Shown: positions 43,097-51,951 of the stretch, piece by piece
Layout: the number at the start of each line of letters is the position of its first letter
Numbering within the stretch: the first letter of the stretch is position 1
Source of the DNA: Streptomyces malaysiense
GTDB taxonomy: Bacteria; Actinomycetota; Actinomycetes; Streptomycetales; Streptomycetaceae
DNA length: 64,000 nucleotides
Assembly: GCF_000980885.2 (NCBI RefSeq)
Contig: NZ_LBDA02000057.1
Span: 62,001-126,000, forward strand
Reading direction: 5' to 3'
Position numbers and translations under genes: made by a program
The notes under the pieces: model-generated
The model's database searches: none
Seen by the model: only the letters and a program-made list of their open reading frames with translations
Told to the model about the DNA's origin: nothing

Positions 43097-44548
43097 ATGG
43101 CTTACGACGATCTTCGCTCCCTGCTGCGGGCCCTGGAGCGCGAGGGAGACCTCAAGCGCATCAAGGCCGAGGTCGACCCCTACCTGGAGATCGGGGAGAT
43201 CGTCGACCGGGTGCAGAAGGCCGGCGGTCCCGCGCTCCTCTTCGAGAACGTCAAGGGCTCGGCGATGCCGCTGGCCATGAACGTCTTCGGCACCGACCGC
43301 CGCCTGCTGAAGTCCCTCGGCCTGAAGTCGTACGACGACATCTCCGACAAGATCGGCGGGCTGCTGCGCCCCGAGCTGCCGCACGGCTTCGTCGGCGTGC
43401 GCGAGGCGTTCGGCAAGCTGGGCGCGATGGCGCACGTCCCGCCGCGGAAGATCAAGGACGCGCCCGTCCAGGAGGTCGTCCTGCACGGCGACGACGTCGA
43501 CCTCGACCGGCTCCCCGCGCTCTTCACCTGGCCCGAGGACGGCGGCTCCTTCTTCAACCTGGGCCTGACCCACACCAAGGACCCGGAGAGCGGCGTCCGC
43601 AACCTCGGCCTGTACCGCCTCCAGCGCCACGACAAGCGCACCATCGGCATGCACTGGCAGATCCACAAGGACAGCCGCAACCACTACCAGGTGGCCGCGC
43701 GCCGGGGCGAGCGGCTGCCCGTCGCCATCGCCTTCGGCTGCCCCCCGGCGGTCACCTACGCCTCCACCGCCCCGCTGCCCGGCGACATCGACGAGTACCT
43801 GTTCGCCGGGTTCATCGCGGGCAAGCGGATCGAGATGGTCGACTGCAAGACCGTCCCGCTCCAGGTCCCGGCCAACGCCGAGGTCGTCCTGGAGGGCTGG
43901 CTGGAGCCGGGCGAGATGCTGCCCGAGGGCCCCTTCGGCGACCACACCGGCTTCTACACGCCGCAGGAGCCGTTCCCCGCGCTGAAGATCGACTGCGTGA
44001 CGATGCGGAAGCGGCCGCTGCTCCAGTCGATCGTGGTCGGCCGCCCGCCGACGGAGGACGGTCCGCTCGGCCGCGCCACGGAGCGCTTCTTCCTGCCGCT
44101 GCTGAAGATCATCGTCCCGGACATCGTGGACTACCACCTGCCCGAGGCCGGCGGTTTCCACAACTGCGCGATCGTCTCGATCGACAAGAAGTACCCGAAG
44201 CACGCGCAGAAGGTCATGCACGCCGTCTGGGGGGCGCACATGATGTCCCTCACCAAGCTGATCGTGGTCGTGGACGCCGACTGCGACGTCCACGATCTGC
44301 ACGAGGTCGCCTGGCGCGCCCTCGGCAACACCGACTACGCCCGTGACCTCACGGTCGTGGAGGGCCCGGTCGATCACCTGGACCACGCCTCCTACCAGCA
44401 GTTCTGGGGCGGCAAGGCCGGGATCGACGCCACCCGGAAATGGCCGGAGGAGGGCTACACGCGTGACGGCGGGTGGCCGGAGATGGTCCTGTCGGACCCG
44501 GATACGGCCGAACGGGTGACTCGGCGTTGGAAGGAATACGGACTGTGA
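43097..44548 (+). CDS. UbiD-family decarboxylase of the futalosine menaquinone locus
   Basis: A 483-residue prenyl-FMN-dependent decarboxylase, predicted to act on a dihydroxynaphthoate-type intermediate. Family stretches are GMHWQIHKDSRNHYQ, EGPFGDHTGFYTPQ and ERFFLPLLKIIVPDIVDYHLPEAGGFHN. It is followed by mqnP and ubiX, the source of its cofactor, which is the order seen in the S. coelicolor menaquinone locus from memory. ATG 43097 is used. Confidence 0.93.
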   Translation: MAYDDLRSLLRALEREGDLKRIKAEVDPYLEIGEIVDRVQKAGGPALLFENVKGSAMPLAMNVFGTDRRLLKSLGLKSYDDISDKIGGLLRPELPHGFVGVREAFGKLGAMAHVPPRKIKDAPVQEVVLHGDDVDLDRLPALFTWPEDGGSFFNLGLTHTKDPESGVRNLGLYRLQRHDKRTIGMHWQIHKDSRNHYQVAARRGERLPVAIAFGCPPAVTYASTAPLPGDIDEYLFAGFIAGKRIEMVDCKTVPLQVPANAEVVLEGWLEPGEMLPEGPFGDHTGFYTPQEPFPALKIDCVTMRKRPLLQSIVVGRPPTEDGPLGRATERFFLPLLKIIVPDIVDYHLPEAGGFHNCAIVSIDKKYPKHAQKVMHAVWGAHMMSLTKLIVVVDADCDVHDLHEVAWRALGNTDYARDLTVVEGPVDHLDHASYQQFWGGKAGIDATRKWPEEGYTRDGGWPEMVLSDPDTAERVTRRWKEYGL

Positions 44549-44576
44549 GAGGGGCGGACATGATGGTGCAGGGCAG

Positions 44577-44605
44577 CGCGGAGACGGGGTTTCCCCGCCT
44601 CCGCG
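44577..44605 (+). other. 13-bp hairpin between ubiD and mqnP
   Basis: CGCGGAGACGGGG at 44577-44589 pairs with CCCCGCCTCCGCG at 44593-44605 around a TTT loop, with one mismatch. It lies 22 bp before the mqnP GTG start. It may restrict access to the ribosome site or stabilise the upstream message. Confidence 0.5.
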
Positions 44606-44627
44606 GGGGTGATCCGGAGTACGGCCT

Positions 44628-45527
44628 GTGAGCACGGCCGCCACGATCCCGCAGCCGGGACGCACGAAGGCCTTCCTGCGCCTGGTGATGATCGAGCACT
44701 CGGTCTTCGCGCTCCCCTTCGCCTACATCGCCTCGCTGACCGCGATGTACACGCTGGACAAGAACATCCACTGGGCCCGGCTGCTGCTGGTCACCGTCTG
44801 CATGGTGGGCCTGCGCACCTTCGCGATGGCCGTGAACCGGATCATCGACCGGGAGATCGACGCCCGTAACCCGCGGACGGCCCACCGCGAGCTGGTGACC
44901 GGCGCGATGTCGGTCCGGCACGCCTGGACCGGCGCGCTCGTCGCACTGGTGGTCTTCCTGGGCGCGGCGGCGCTCCTGAACCCGCTCTGCCTGGCGCTCG
45001 CGCCGGTCGCGGTGATCCCGATGGTGGTCTACCCCTACGGGAAGCGGTTCACGAACTTCCCGCAGGCCATCCTGGGTATCGCCCAGGCCATGGGCCCCAT
45101 CGGCGGCTGGCTCGCGATCTCCGGCAGCTGGTCCTGGGACGCGGTGATCCTCGGCCTCGCCGTCGGCATCTGGATCGGTGGCTTCGACCTGATCTACGCC
45201 TGCCAGGACGTGGAGACCGACCGCGCCATCGGCGTGAAGTCGGTCCCGGCCCGCTTCGGCATCCCGGCCGCGATCCGGGGCGCCCGAGCCTGCCACACGA
45301 TCACCACCGCGCTGTTCGTCTGGTACGCCCTCGCCACCCACGCCGGCGCCTTCTTCTGGTTCGGCCTGGTCATCGTGGCGGGCGCGTTCCTCTACGAGCA
45401 CCGGATCGTGCGCCCGCACGACCTGTCCCGGCTCGACCGGGCCTTCTTCAGCGTCAACGGTTTCATCGGGATCGCCCTTTTCGTGTGTGCCCTGCTGGAC
45501 CTGCTGGTCCGGGGCCTGACCGTCTGA
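44628..45527 (+). CDS. mqnP: UbiA-family prenyltransferase of menaquinone synthesis
   Basis: Transfers the isoprenoid chain to the naphthoate ring. The 299-residue integral protein has about eight hydrophobic segments and the two Asp motifs NRIIDREIDARN and DLIYACQDVETDR that bind the Mg-diphosphate. GTG 44628 begins the homologous region. It is located between ubiD and ubiX, consistent with the late steps of the futalosine route. Confidence 0.9.
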   Translation: MSTAATIPQPGRTKAFLRLVMIEHSVFALPFAYIASLTAMYTLDKNIHWARLLLVTVCMVGLRTFAMAVNRIIDREIDARNPRTAHRELVTGAMSVRHAWTGALVALVVFLGAAALLNPLCLALAPVAVIPMVVYPYGKRFTNFPQAILGIAQAMGPIGGWLAISGSWSWDAVILGLAVGIWIGGFDLIYACQDVETDRAIGVKSVPARFGIPAAIRGARACHTITTALFVWYALATHAGAFFWFGLVIVAGAFLYEHRIVRPHDLSRLDRAFFSVNGFIGIALFVCALLDLLVRGLTV

Positions 45528-45554
45528 ACCCGGGGCGCCGGCCCGCTTCTTGCC

Positions 45555-45579
45555 CCCACCCGGCCTGAGCCCGGGTGGG
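45555..45579 (+). other. 9-bp hairpin upstream of ubiX
   Basis: CCCACCCGG at 45555-45563 and its complement CCGGGTGGG at 45571-45579 flank a 7-nt loop in the 72-bp gap between mqnP and ubiX. No T-run follows. It may be a weak terminator or a 5' structure. Confidence 0.35.
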
Positions 45580-45599
45580 CACGCCGGTACGCTCAAGGT

Positions 45600-46274
45600 G
45601 TGAACGCAGGAGAAAAGCGGCGCGTGCCTTGGATCGTGGGGGTGTCCGGTGCTTCCGGGACGCCGTACGCGGCTGCTGTGCTGCGGGGGCTGCTGGCGGC
45701 GGGCGAGGCCGTCGACCTGGTGGTCAGCAGGGCCTCCCGGCTTACGCTGCTGGACGAGACGGGGATCTCGTTCCGCGACGCCCACTGGCAGGACGACCTG
45801 CGGGAATGGCTGGCGCGCGGGGCCGACGGCAAGCCCGGGGCCTTCGAGGCGGACATCAGCGGGGTGCGGTACTGGAACGCCGGCGATCTCGCGGCGGGCC
45901 CGTCCTCGGGGTCGTACCCGGCGAAGGGCATGCTGATCGTGCCCGCCTCCACGGCCTGCGTGGCGGGGGTCGCGCTGGGCCTGTCCAAGGATCTGCTCCA
46001 GCGCACGGCGAGCGTCACACTGAAGGAACGCCGCACGCTCGTCGTCGCCGTACGGGAGACCCCGCTGAACGGCCAGACCCTGCGGCACCTCGTCGCCCTG
46101 GACGACGCCGGCGCCTCGGTCGTGCCCGCCTCGCCCGCCTTCTACGCGGGCGCCACGCACATCCAGGACCTGGTGGACTTCGTCGCCGGGCGGGTGCTGG
46201 ACGCGGCGGGCGTCGAGCACGGGCTGTACCGGCGCTGGCGGGGCGAACTGGGCGGCGGCGTGGCCCAGCCGTGA
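45600..46274 (+). CDS. ubiX: UbiX flavin prenyltransferase
   Basis: Makes prenylated FMN for the UbiD enzyme. The 224-residue protein has VGVSGASGTPYAAAVLRGL at the flavin site, PSSGSYPAKGMLIVPASTACVAGVALG, and VVAVRETPLNGQTLRHLVALDDAGASVVPASPAFY, all characteristic. GTG 45600 is used. It is part of the menaquinone locus. Confidence 0.93.
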   Translation: MNAGEKRRVPWIVGVSGASGTPYAAAVLRGLLAAGEAVDLVVSRASRLTLLDETGISFRDAHWQDDLREWLARGADGKPGAFEADISGVRYWNAGDLAAGPSSGSYPAKGMLIVPASTACVAGVALGLSKDLLQRTASVTLKERRTLVVAVRETPLNGQTLRHLVALDDAGASVVPASPAFYAGATHIQDLVDFVAGRVLDAAGVEHGLYRRWRGELGGGVAQP

Positions 46275-46348
46275 CCGGGTCGGCCGCCGCCGGGCAGGTG
46301 CTTTACCTTTCATCACTCCGGAACTCTTCAGCGGAAGGCTTCGATCGC

Positions 46349-46804
46349 ATGGACGCGGTGGACAGGCAGCTCATCCAGGCCCTCAGGGAGAACGGCCGGG
46401 CCTCCTACGCGGAGCTGGGGCGCCTGGTCGGACTCTCGGGACCCAGCGTCACCGACCGCATCAACCGGCTGGAGGCGGCCGGCGTCATCACCGGTTACCG
46501 CGCGACGGTCGACTCGGCCTCCCTCGGTCTCGGCGTCACCGCCCTGATCGGCATCTCGCTCTCCGACGCGGCCGACCACGAGGACGTGGCGCAGCGGCTG
46601 CGGGACCTCGAGGAGATCGAGGACTGCTGGTTCATCGCCGGCGACGACTCCTTCATGCTCAAGGCGCGCGCGGCCGACGTGGACGGCCTGGAGCGGATCA
46701 TCCGCCGGCTCAGCGGGACCAAGGGCGTGTCGCGGACCCGTACCACCATCGTGCTGTCCACGAAGTGGGAGAACCGGGTCGGGGAACTGCCCGAGGAGGT
46801 CTAG
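46349..46804 (+). CDS. Lrp/AsnC-family transcriptional regulator
   Basis: A 151-residue regulator. The N-terminal HTH is DRQLIQALRENGRASYAELGRLVGLSG followed by SVTDRINRLEAAGVITGY, and the C-terminal half has the RAM ligand fold. ATG 46349 is used. It is placed 38 bp before mqnE and may regulate the menaquinone genes or an amino acid pathway. Confidence 0.9.
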   Translation: MDAVDRQLIQALRENGRASYAELGRLVGLSGPSVTDRINRLEAAGVITGYRATVDSASLGLGVTALIGISLSDAADHEDVAQRLRDLEEIEDCWFIAGDDSFMLKARAADVDGLERIIRRLSGTKGVSRTRTTIVLSTKWENRVGELPEEV

Positions 46805-46842
46805 GGATACCGTAGGCCGAGCTGTCGTAGAAAGGTGTTGGC

Positions 46843-48006
46843 ATGGACGTCGGGCTCAAGCGCGAGCTGGAGGAGAAGGTCCGCTCCGGTGAGCGGCTGA
46901 CCCGCGAGGACGGCATCGCGCTGTACGAGTCGGACGACCTGGCCTGGCTCGGTGGTCTGGCGCACGAGGTGCGGACGCGCAAGAACGGCGACGTCGTGCA
47001 CTTCAACGTCAACCGGCACCTGAACATGACGAACGTGTGCACGGCCTCCTGCGCGTACTGCTCCTTCCAGCGCAAGCCGGGGGAGAAGGACGCGTACACG
47101 ATGCGCATCGAGGAGGCCGTCAAGCTCGCGAAGGCGATGGAGACGGAGAACCTCACCGAGCTGCACATCGTCAACGGGCTGCACCCGAGCCTGCCGTGGC
47201 GGTACTACCCCCGGTCCTTGCGCGAGCTGAAGGCCGCCCTCCCGAACGTGTCCCTCAAGGCGTTCACGGCGACGGAGATCCACCACTTCGAGACGATCTC
47301 CGGTCTCACGGCGTCCGAGATCCTGGACGAGCTGATCGACGCGGGGCTGGAGTCCCTGACCGGCGGCGGCGCGGAGATCTTCGACTGGGAGGTCCGCCGG
47401 CACATCGTGGACCACCGGACGCACTGGGAGGACTGGTCCCGGATCCACCGCCTGGCCCACGAGAAGGGTCTGAAGACCCCGGCCACGATGCTGTACGGCC
47501 ACATCGAGGAGCCGCGCCACCGGGTGGACCACGTCCTGCGCCTGCGTGAGCTGCAGGACGAGACCGGCGGCTTCCAGGTCTTCATCCCGCTGCGCTACCA
47601 GCACGACTTCGTGGACATGAAGGACGGCAAGGTCCGCAACCGGCTCCAGGCGCGGACGACGATGGCGACCGGCGCGGAGGCCCTGAAGACCTTCGCGGTC
47701 TCCCGCCTGCTGTTCGACAACGTGCCGCACGTGAAGGTCTTCTGGGTCATGCACGGCGTCCAGACCGCGCAGCTGGCCCTCCAGCACGGCGCGGACGACA
47801 TGGACGGCTCGGTCGTCGAGTACAAGATCACCCACGACGCGGACAACTACGGCACGCCGAACAAGCTGACCCGTGAGGACCTCCTGGACCTCATCCGCGA
47901 CGCCGGCTTCCGTCCCGTGGAGCGCAACACGCGGTACGAGATCATCCGCGAGTACGACGCGGCCGACCCGTCCCGCCGGGACGCCCCGCAGCCGATGCGT
48001 CTCTGA
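46843..48006 (+). CDS. mqnE: Aminofutalosine synthase (radical SAM)
   Basis: Forms aminofutalosine from 3-(1-carboxyvinyloxy)benzoate and SAM. The 387-residue enzyme has the cluster Cys66, Cys70 and Cys73 (CTASCAYCSF), the GG-type region VNGLHPSLPWRYY and LTGGGAEIFDWEVR. ATG 46843 is used. Its stop codon is the first of four copies within a 25-bp tandem repeat. Confidence 0.94.
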   Translation: MDVGLKRELEEKVRSGERLTREDGIALYESDDLAWLGGLAHEVRTRKNGDVVHFNVNRHLNMTNVCTASCAYCSFQRKPGEKDAYTMRIEEAVKLAKAMETENLTELHIVNGLHPSLPWRYYPRSLRELKAALPNVSLKAFTATEIHHFETISGLTASEILDELIDAGLESLTGGGAEIFDWEVRRHIVDHRTHWEDWSRIHRLAHEKGLKTPATMLYGHIEEPRHRVDHVLRLRELQDETGGFQVFIPLRYQHDFVDMKDGKVRNRLQARTTMATGAEALKTFAVSRLLFDNVPHVKVFWVMHGVQTAQLALQHGADDMDGSVVEYKITHDADNYGTPNKLTREDLLDLIRDAGFRPVERNTRYEIIREYDAADPSRRDAPQPMRL

Positions 48007-48101
48007 CGACGCCCCGGCCGTCCCGGTCTGACGACGCCCCGGCCGTCCCGGTCTGACGACGCCCCGGCCGTCCCGGTCTGACGACGCCCCGGCCGTCCCG
48101 G
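48002..48101 (+). repeat. Four perfect 25-bp tandem repeats including the mqnE stop
   Basis: Units 48002-48026, 48027-48051, 48052-48076 and 48077-48101 are identical; each begins TCTGACGACGCCCC. Each carries a TGA, the first of which ends mqnE. The 25-bp length changes frame in each unit. Between 48102 and 48371 no gene is seen. Confidence 0.95.
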
Positions 48102-48371
48102 TCGGCCGGGGGCGCCGTCGGACCCTATGAGCGGGGAGCCGTGCACCTCCGGGGTGAACAGCCCGGCCGGGACCACCCGGCCGCCGGCCGGGCGCCGTCT
48201 TCCACGCGGTAGCACTTCACGAGTCCACGCGGACCGGTCCCCTGGAACGCGGGGCCCACCGAGCCATCCTGGGGGCGGCACCGGCCTGCCGCGCGGGACA
48301 CCCGCGGCGGCCCCGGACGCCTGCTCCGAAAATCACCGGACGGCCTCTCGTGTAATGGATACGATGCGCCG

Positions 48372-48896
48372 GTGACCCTTACTTTCACGCTGGAGCCCCC
48401 CATCACCCCCGCCCTGCGCGACGGCCTCCTCGACCTCTGGGCGGACGTGTCGAACGCGGGCGGTGCCGTCGGATTCGTGCCGCCGGTCCGCCGTGAGCAG
48501 ATACGGCCCCAGCTGGTGCGTCACTTCGTGCACATGGCGGAGGGCCGTACCCGGCTCCTCGTCGGCCAGGACGAGGGCGGTACGACCGCGGCCGCCGCGT
48601 TCCTCGCCGGGAACCCGCAGCACCTGAACGCCCACTGGCTGTCGCTGTACTCCGTGATGGTCCACCCCCGCCACCAGGGCAAGGGCTACGGCCGCGAGCT
48701 GCTCGCGGCCGCCGAGGACGCGGCCCGCGCGACGGCCGGCATCGAGGCGATCCGGCTCTCCTGCCGGGGCGGCCACGGCCTGGAGCGGTTCTACGGCTCC
48801 TGCGGCTACAAGGAGGTGGGCCGCGTCCCCGGCGCCGTCCGCGTCGCCCCCGGCGACGACCGCGACGAGATCTTCATGCTGCTGCCCCTCGGCTGA
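48372..48896 (+). CDS. GNAT-family N-acetyltransferase
   Basis: A 174-residue acetyl-CoA-dependent transferase. The CoA-binding motif is VMVHPRHQGKGYGRELLAAAE near residues 95-115, and the C-terminal GLERFYGSCGYKEVGR is usual. The acceptor is unknown. GTG 48372 is used. Confidence 0.85.
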   Translation: MTLTFTLEPPITPALRDGLLDLWADVSNAGGAVGFVPPVRREQIRPQLVRHFVHMAEGRTRLLVGQDEGGTTAAAAFLAGNPQHLNAHWLSLYSVMVHPRHQGKGYGRELLAAAEDAARATAGIEAIRLSCRGGHGLERFYGSCGYKEVGRVPGAVRVAPGDDRDEIFMLLPLG

Positions 48897-48989
48897 CCGT
48901 CCCGGCCCCGCGTACCCCGCTGCGTGATCGCCCGCAAGGCATGCTTCACTGGACGATGACCCCTTTTGGAATCGGACGAGTGGATTGAG

Positions 48990-49289
48990 ATGCTCCGCTA
49001 CACGCTGATGCGCCTCGGAATCTTCGCGGGCTGCCTCTTGGTCGTCTGGGGAGCCGTCTACTCCGGCATCTTCCCGCGCGGCTTCGGCGACTCCAACGGC
49101 CTGTGGATCCTGCTGCTCGCCCTGGTCGTCTCGGCGCCGATCAGCTGGGTGGCGCTGCGCAAGGAGCGGGACCGGGCCTCGATGCACGTCGTCGGCCGGG
49201 TCGACCGGATGAAGGCGAACCTGGAGGCGAACCGCAGCCAGGAGGACACCGCCGACGACACCGCGCGGGCGCAGAGCCAGCCCTCGTAG
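48990..49289 (+). CDS. DUF4229 small membrane protein
   Basis: A 99-residue protein with two hydrophobic segments (GIFAGCLLVVWGAVYSGIF and LWILLLALVVSAPISWVAL) and a charged C-terminal tail. The pattern fits DUF4229, a common actinobacterial family of unknown function. In-frame codons go back to 48966, but ATG 48990 begins at the conserved MLRYTLMRLG part. Confidence 0.7.
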   Translation: MLRYTLMRLGIFAGCLLVVWGAVYSGIFPRGFGDSNGLWILLLALVVSAPISWVALRKERDRASMHVVGRVDRMKANLEANRSQEDTADDTARAQSQPS

Positions 49290-49378
49290 GCGGCACCCGC
49301 CACCGGCCGCCGGCCACCGGGACGTCAAGATCGCCAAACGTCGGATATCGGCCCCGGTGTCCCTCTAGTCTTGCCCCC

Positions 49379-50026
49379 ATGGGTGGCGGCAGGACCAGAC
49401 GGATGCCGAGGGCGGAGCGCGAGCGGCAGATGCTCGACGCCGCCGTGCAGATCATCGCCCGGCACGGTTACGCGGCCGCGTCGATGGACGAGATAGCCGA
49501 ACTGGCGGGCGTCTCCAAGCCGTTGGTCTACCTCTACCTCAACTCCAAGGACGACCTCTTCACCGCGTGCATCCGCCGTGAGGCCGCCGCCCTGACCCGG
49601 GCCGTGCGCGCGGCGGTCCGCTCCGCCCTGCCCGCCGACCGCCGGCTCTGGGCCGGCGTGCTGGCGTTCTTCACCTACACCGCAGAGCACCCCGACGGCT
49701 GGACCGTCCTCCACCTCCAGGCCCGCACCCACGGCCCCCGGTTCGCCGCGGAGGCCGACGCCGTGCGCGCGGAGATGACCGCCTTCGTCACCCGCCTCAT
49801 CGCGACCGCCGCCCGGGAGTCCCCGCACTCCCGCGACCTCCCCGCCCGGGAGACCGAGGGTCTCGCCGTCGCTCTGATCGGCGCCGCCGAGTCCCTGGCC
49901 GACTGGACCAACACCATCCCGGCCGCCACCGCCGTCCAGGCCGCCACCACCCTGATGAACTTCGCCTGGTCCGGCCTGGGCGACCTGATGTCCGGCGAAC
50001 AGTGGACCGAGCCGGTCGGCGCTTGA
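49379..50026 (+). CDS. TetR-family transcriptional regulator
   Basis: A 215-residue regulator. The HTH reads ASMDEIAELAGVSKPLVYLYLNSKDDLF, and the C-terminal domain is helical. ATG 49379 is used. No partner is obvious; the nearest genes face other ways. The gap from 50027 to 50311 has no gene I can support. Confidence 0.88.
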   Translation: MGGGRTRRMPRAERERQMLDAAVQIIARHGYAAASMDEIAELAGVSKPLVYLYLNSKDDLFTACIRREAAALTRAVRAAVRSALPADRRLWAGVLAFFTYTAEHPDGWTVLHLQARTHGPRFAAEADAVRAEMTAFVTRLIATAARESPHSRDLPARETEGLAVALIGAAESLADWTNTIPAATAVQAATTLMNFAWSGLGDLMSGEQWTEPVGA

Positions 50027-50311
50027 GGCGCGTCAAGGCGTCGTCGTATCCGGGAGCGTTCTCGGGGAGCAGTTCCTTCGCCCTCGTGAAGAACCGTGTG
50101 CCCGACTGTCCCAGGGCCGACAGGAGTTCCGGCTCTTGAACTGTCACCGTCCGCTTGCCGTCGTCACGGGCGAGTGGTCACGGGAACGAGCCCACTGCGG
50201 GCAGGACCCGATGCCGATCATTGAGGCAGCCTGCTTGCCGAGAGCTCCGGGACGGGGCCGGCCGATACGACGAAGAACGCCCGTTCGATGGCCCGGCGCT
50301 CGCGACCGGCA

Positions 50312-50932
50312 TCATGCCGGCCGGACATCACGTCGTGGGACGGCCTTCCGAGCCCTGGTCGGTGCGGCCGTCCTGGCGGCCTGCTCGATCTTCGCGAAGC
50401 AGGCTGCACGGGCTTCCTCGTCGATCGGCTGCTCGTTCTCGGCGCGCAACCCGGTCCGGCCGTCGACGCCCTCGCGCAGGATGTCGGCGTGGCCGGCATG
50501 CCGGACGGTCTCGCTGAGGACGTGGACCATGACGGCGAACAGGTTCGTGTTCGGGTAAGGCTCCGACCACCAAGGCACGTGGCCGGCAGCGTCGAGGGCA
50601 AGCTCATTGATCGTCGCGTCCGAGTGTTCCCATGTGCGCCGGTAGAACCCGGTGATCTGATCGCGGGTCTCGTCCTCGGCCGCCCATTGATCGCTGCCGT
50701 CGGAGTCCTGCCACCGGCACACAGGTTCCGGAGAAGGGCGATCGAAGACCTCGCCGAAGTACCTGGCCTCGACCGTGGCGACGTGTTTGACCAGGCCGAG
50801 GAGGTTGGTCCCGGTCGCTGTCAGAGGCCGGCGCGCGTCGTATTCGGACAGACCGTCGAGCTTCCAGAGCAGCGTCTGACGGTCTCGCCGCAGCCTCTTG
50901 TGCAGGTTGTCTTTCGCGAACTCGTCGATCAT
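50312..50932 (-). CDS. DinB/DUF664-family protein
   Basis: A 206-residue four-helix protein of the DinB superfamily, often mycothiol-dependent metalloenzymes in actinobacteria. His residues fall at VKHVATVEARYFG and VLSETVRHAGHADILRE, the usual metal ligands. ATG 50932 starts the homologous region. Its substrate is unknown. Confidence 0.8.
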   Translation of the reverse strand: MIDEFAKDNLHKRLRRDRQTLLWKLDGLSEYDARRPLTATGTNLLGLVKHVATVEARYFGEVFDRPSPEPVCRWQDSDGSDQWAAEDETRDQITGFYRRTWEHSDATINELALDAAGHVPWWSEPYPNTNLFAVMVHVLSETVRHAGHADILREGVDGRTGLRAENEQPIDEEARAACFAKIEQAARTAAPTRARKAVPRRDVRPA

Positions 50933-51026
50933 GCGGCACGAGCCTGCCATGGGCTGCTCATGGTCTCAAGATCCCGTACGCGGTCCGCGACGACAGGCGC
51001 GGCCGCGGTCGACGACGGTCACCCCG

Positions 51027-51878
51027 TCAGTGACGAGGCTCGCCCACCGGTTCGGCGGGTGTGCTGGCAGGGGTGGTCGGTTCCGGGGTGTGCGGGGCGC
51101 GGCGTTGCAGCAGGACGAACCAGGCCAGGCCGGCCAGCGCCACCAGGGACGCGATGTAGAAGTTGAGGCGCAGGCCCAGGAAGTACTGGGAGTAGTCGAC
51201 GCGCAGGGACTCCTCGAAGACGCGGAACGCGGAGTAGCCGGCGACGTAGAGGGGGAACAGGCCGCCCGAGCGGATCCGGCCGCTGTGGCCCAGGCGGATC
51301 AGGAGGGCGGCCAGGAGGAGGTTCCAGATCAGTTCGTAGAGGAAGGTGGGGTGGAAGGTTGCGTTCTGGAGGTAGTTCGCGGGGCGGTGGGCGGGGTCGA
51401 TCTCCAGGCCCCAGGGGAGGCTGGTCGGGCCACCGAACAGCTCCTGGTTGAAGTAGTTGCCGATGCGGCCGATGGCCTGCGCGATCAGCAGGCAGGGGGC
51501 CAGCGCGTCCATCATCCCGGCGACCGAGACGCCCGCCCGGCGCAGCCGCCACACGCAGACCGCCGTGGCCAGGGCGACGCCGCCCCAGATGCCCAGGCCG
51601 CCGTCCCACACCGCCACCGGGCCCCACCAGTGCGGGGGGATGCCCTTCGGCGTGGTCAGGTCGAAGTAGATCCGGCCGCCGAGGATGCCGAACGGCACGC
51701 CCCACACCGCGACGTCGTCCACCAGCGTGGGGTCCCCGCCCGCGGCCTGCCAGCGGCGCCGGCCCAGGTAGACGGCGAGGCCGATGCCCACGACGTACAT
51801 CAGGCCGTAGAAGTGGATGTACAGGGGCCCCAGGTGGAAACCGTTCACCGAGGGGGAGGGGATGGCGGCTAGCAGCAT
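51027..51878 (-). CDS. lgt: Prolipoprotein diacylglyceryl transferase
   Basis: Adds diacylglycerol to the lipobox Cys of prolipoproteins in the membrane. The 283-residue protein has about seven hydrophobic segments and the signature GRIGNYFNQELFGGP with its essential Arg. Exported lipoproteins encoded in this window (resA, 30581, 29) would be its substrates. ATG 51878 is used. Confidence 0.95.
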   Translation of the reverse strand: MLLAAIPSPSVNGFHLGPLYIHFYGLMYVVGIGLAVYLGRRRWQAAGGDPTLVDDVAVWGVPFGILGGRIYFDLTTPKGIPPHWWGPVAVWDGGLGIWGGVALATAVCVWRLRRAGVSVAGMMDALAPCLLIAQAIGRIGNYFNQELFGGPTSLPWGLEIDPAHRPANYLQNATFHPTFLYELIWNLLLAALLIRLGHSGRIRSGGLFPLYVAGYSAFRVFEESLRVDYSQYFLGLRLNFYIASLVALAGLAWFVLLQRRAPHTPEPTTPASTPAEPVGEPRH

Positions 51879-51951
51879 GGGGACGAGGGTACGTGGCTCC
51901 TCTCACGCCGAGTCCGGCAGTGCCCTGCGGAGCGCCGCGGAGCCCGGCGGC

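Noticed and set aside
48002..48101. Rho-independent terminator of mqnE
   Set aside because: The units are direct repeats and do not themselves form a clear stem-loop.
49797..50147. Possible small gene starting at GTG 50147
   Set aside because: About 45 residues look natural (ELLSALGQSGTRFFTRAKELL), but the rest runs antisense through the TetR gene and there is no ribosome site; possibly a decayed fragment.
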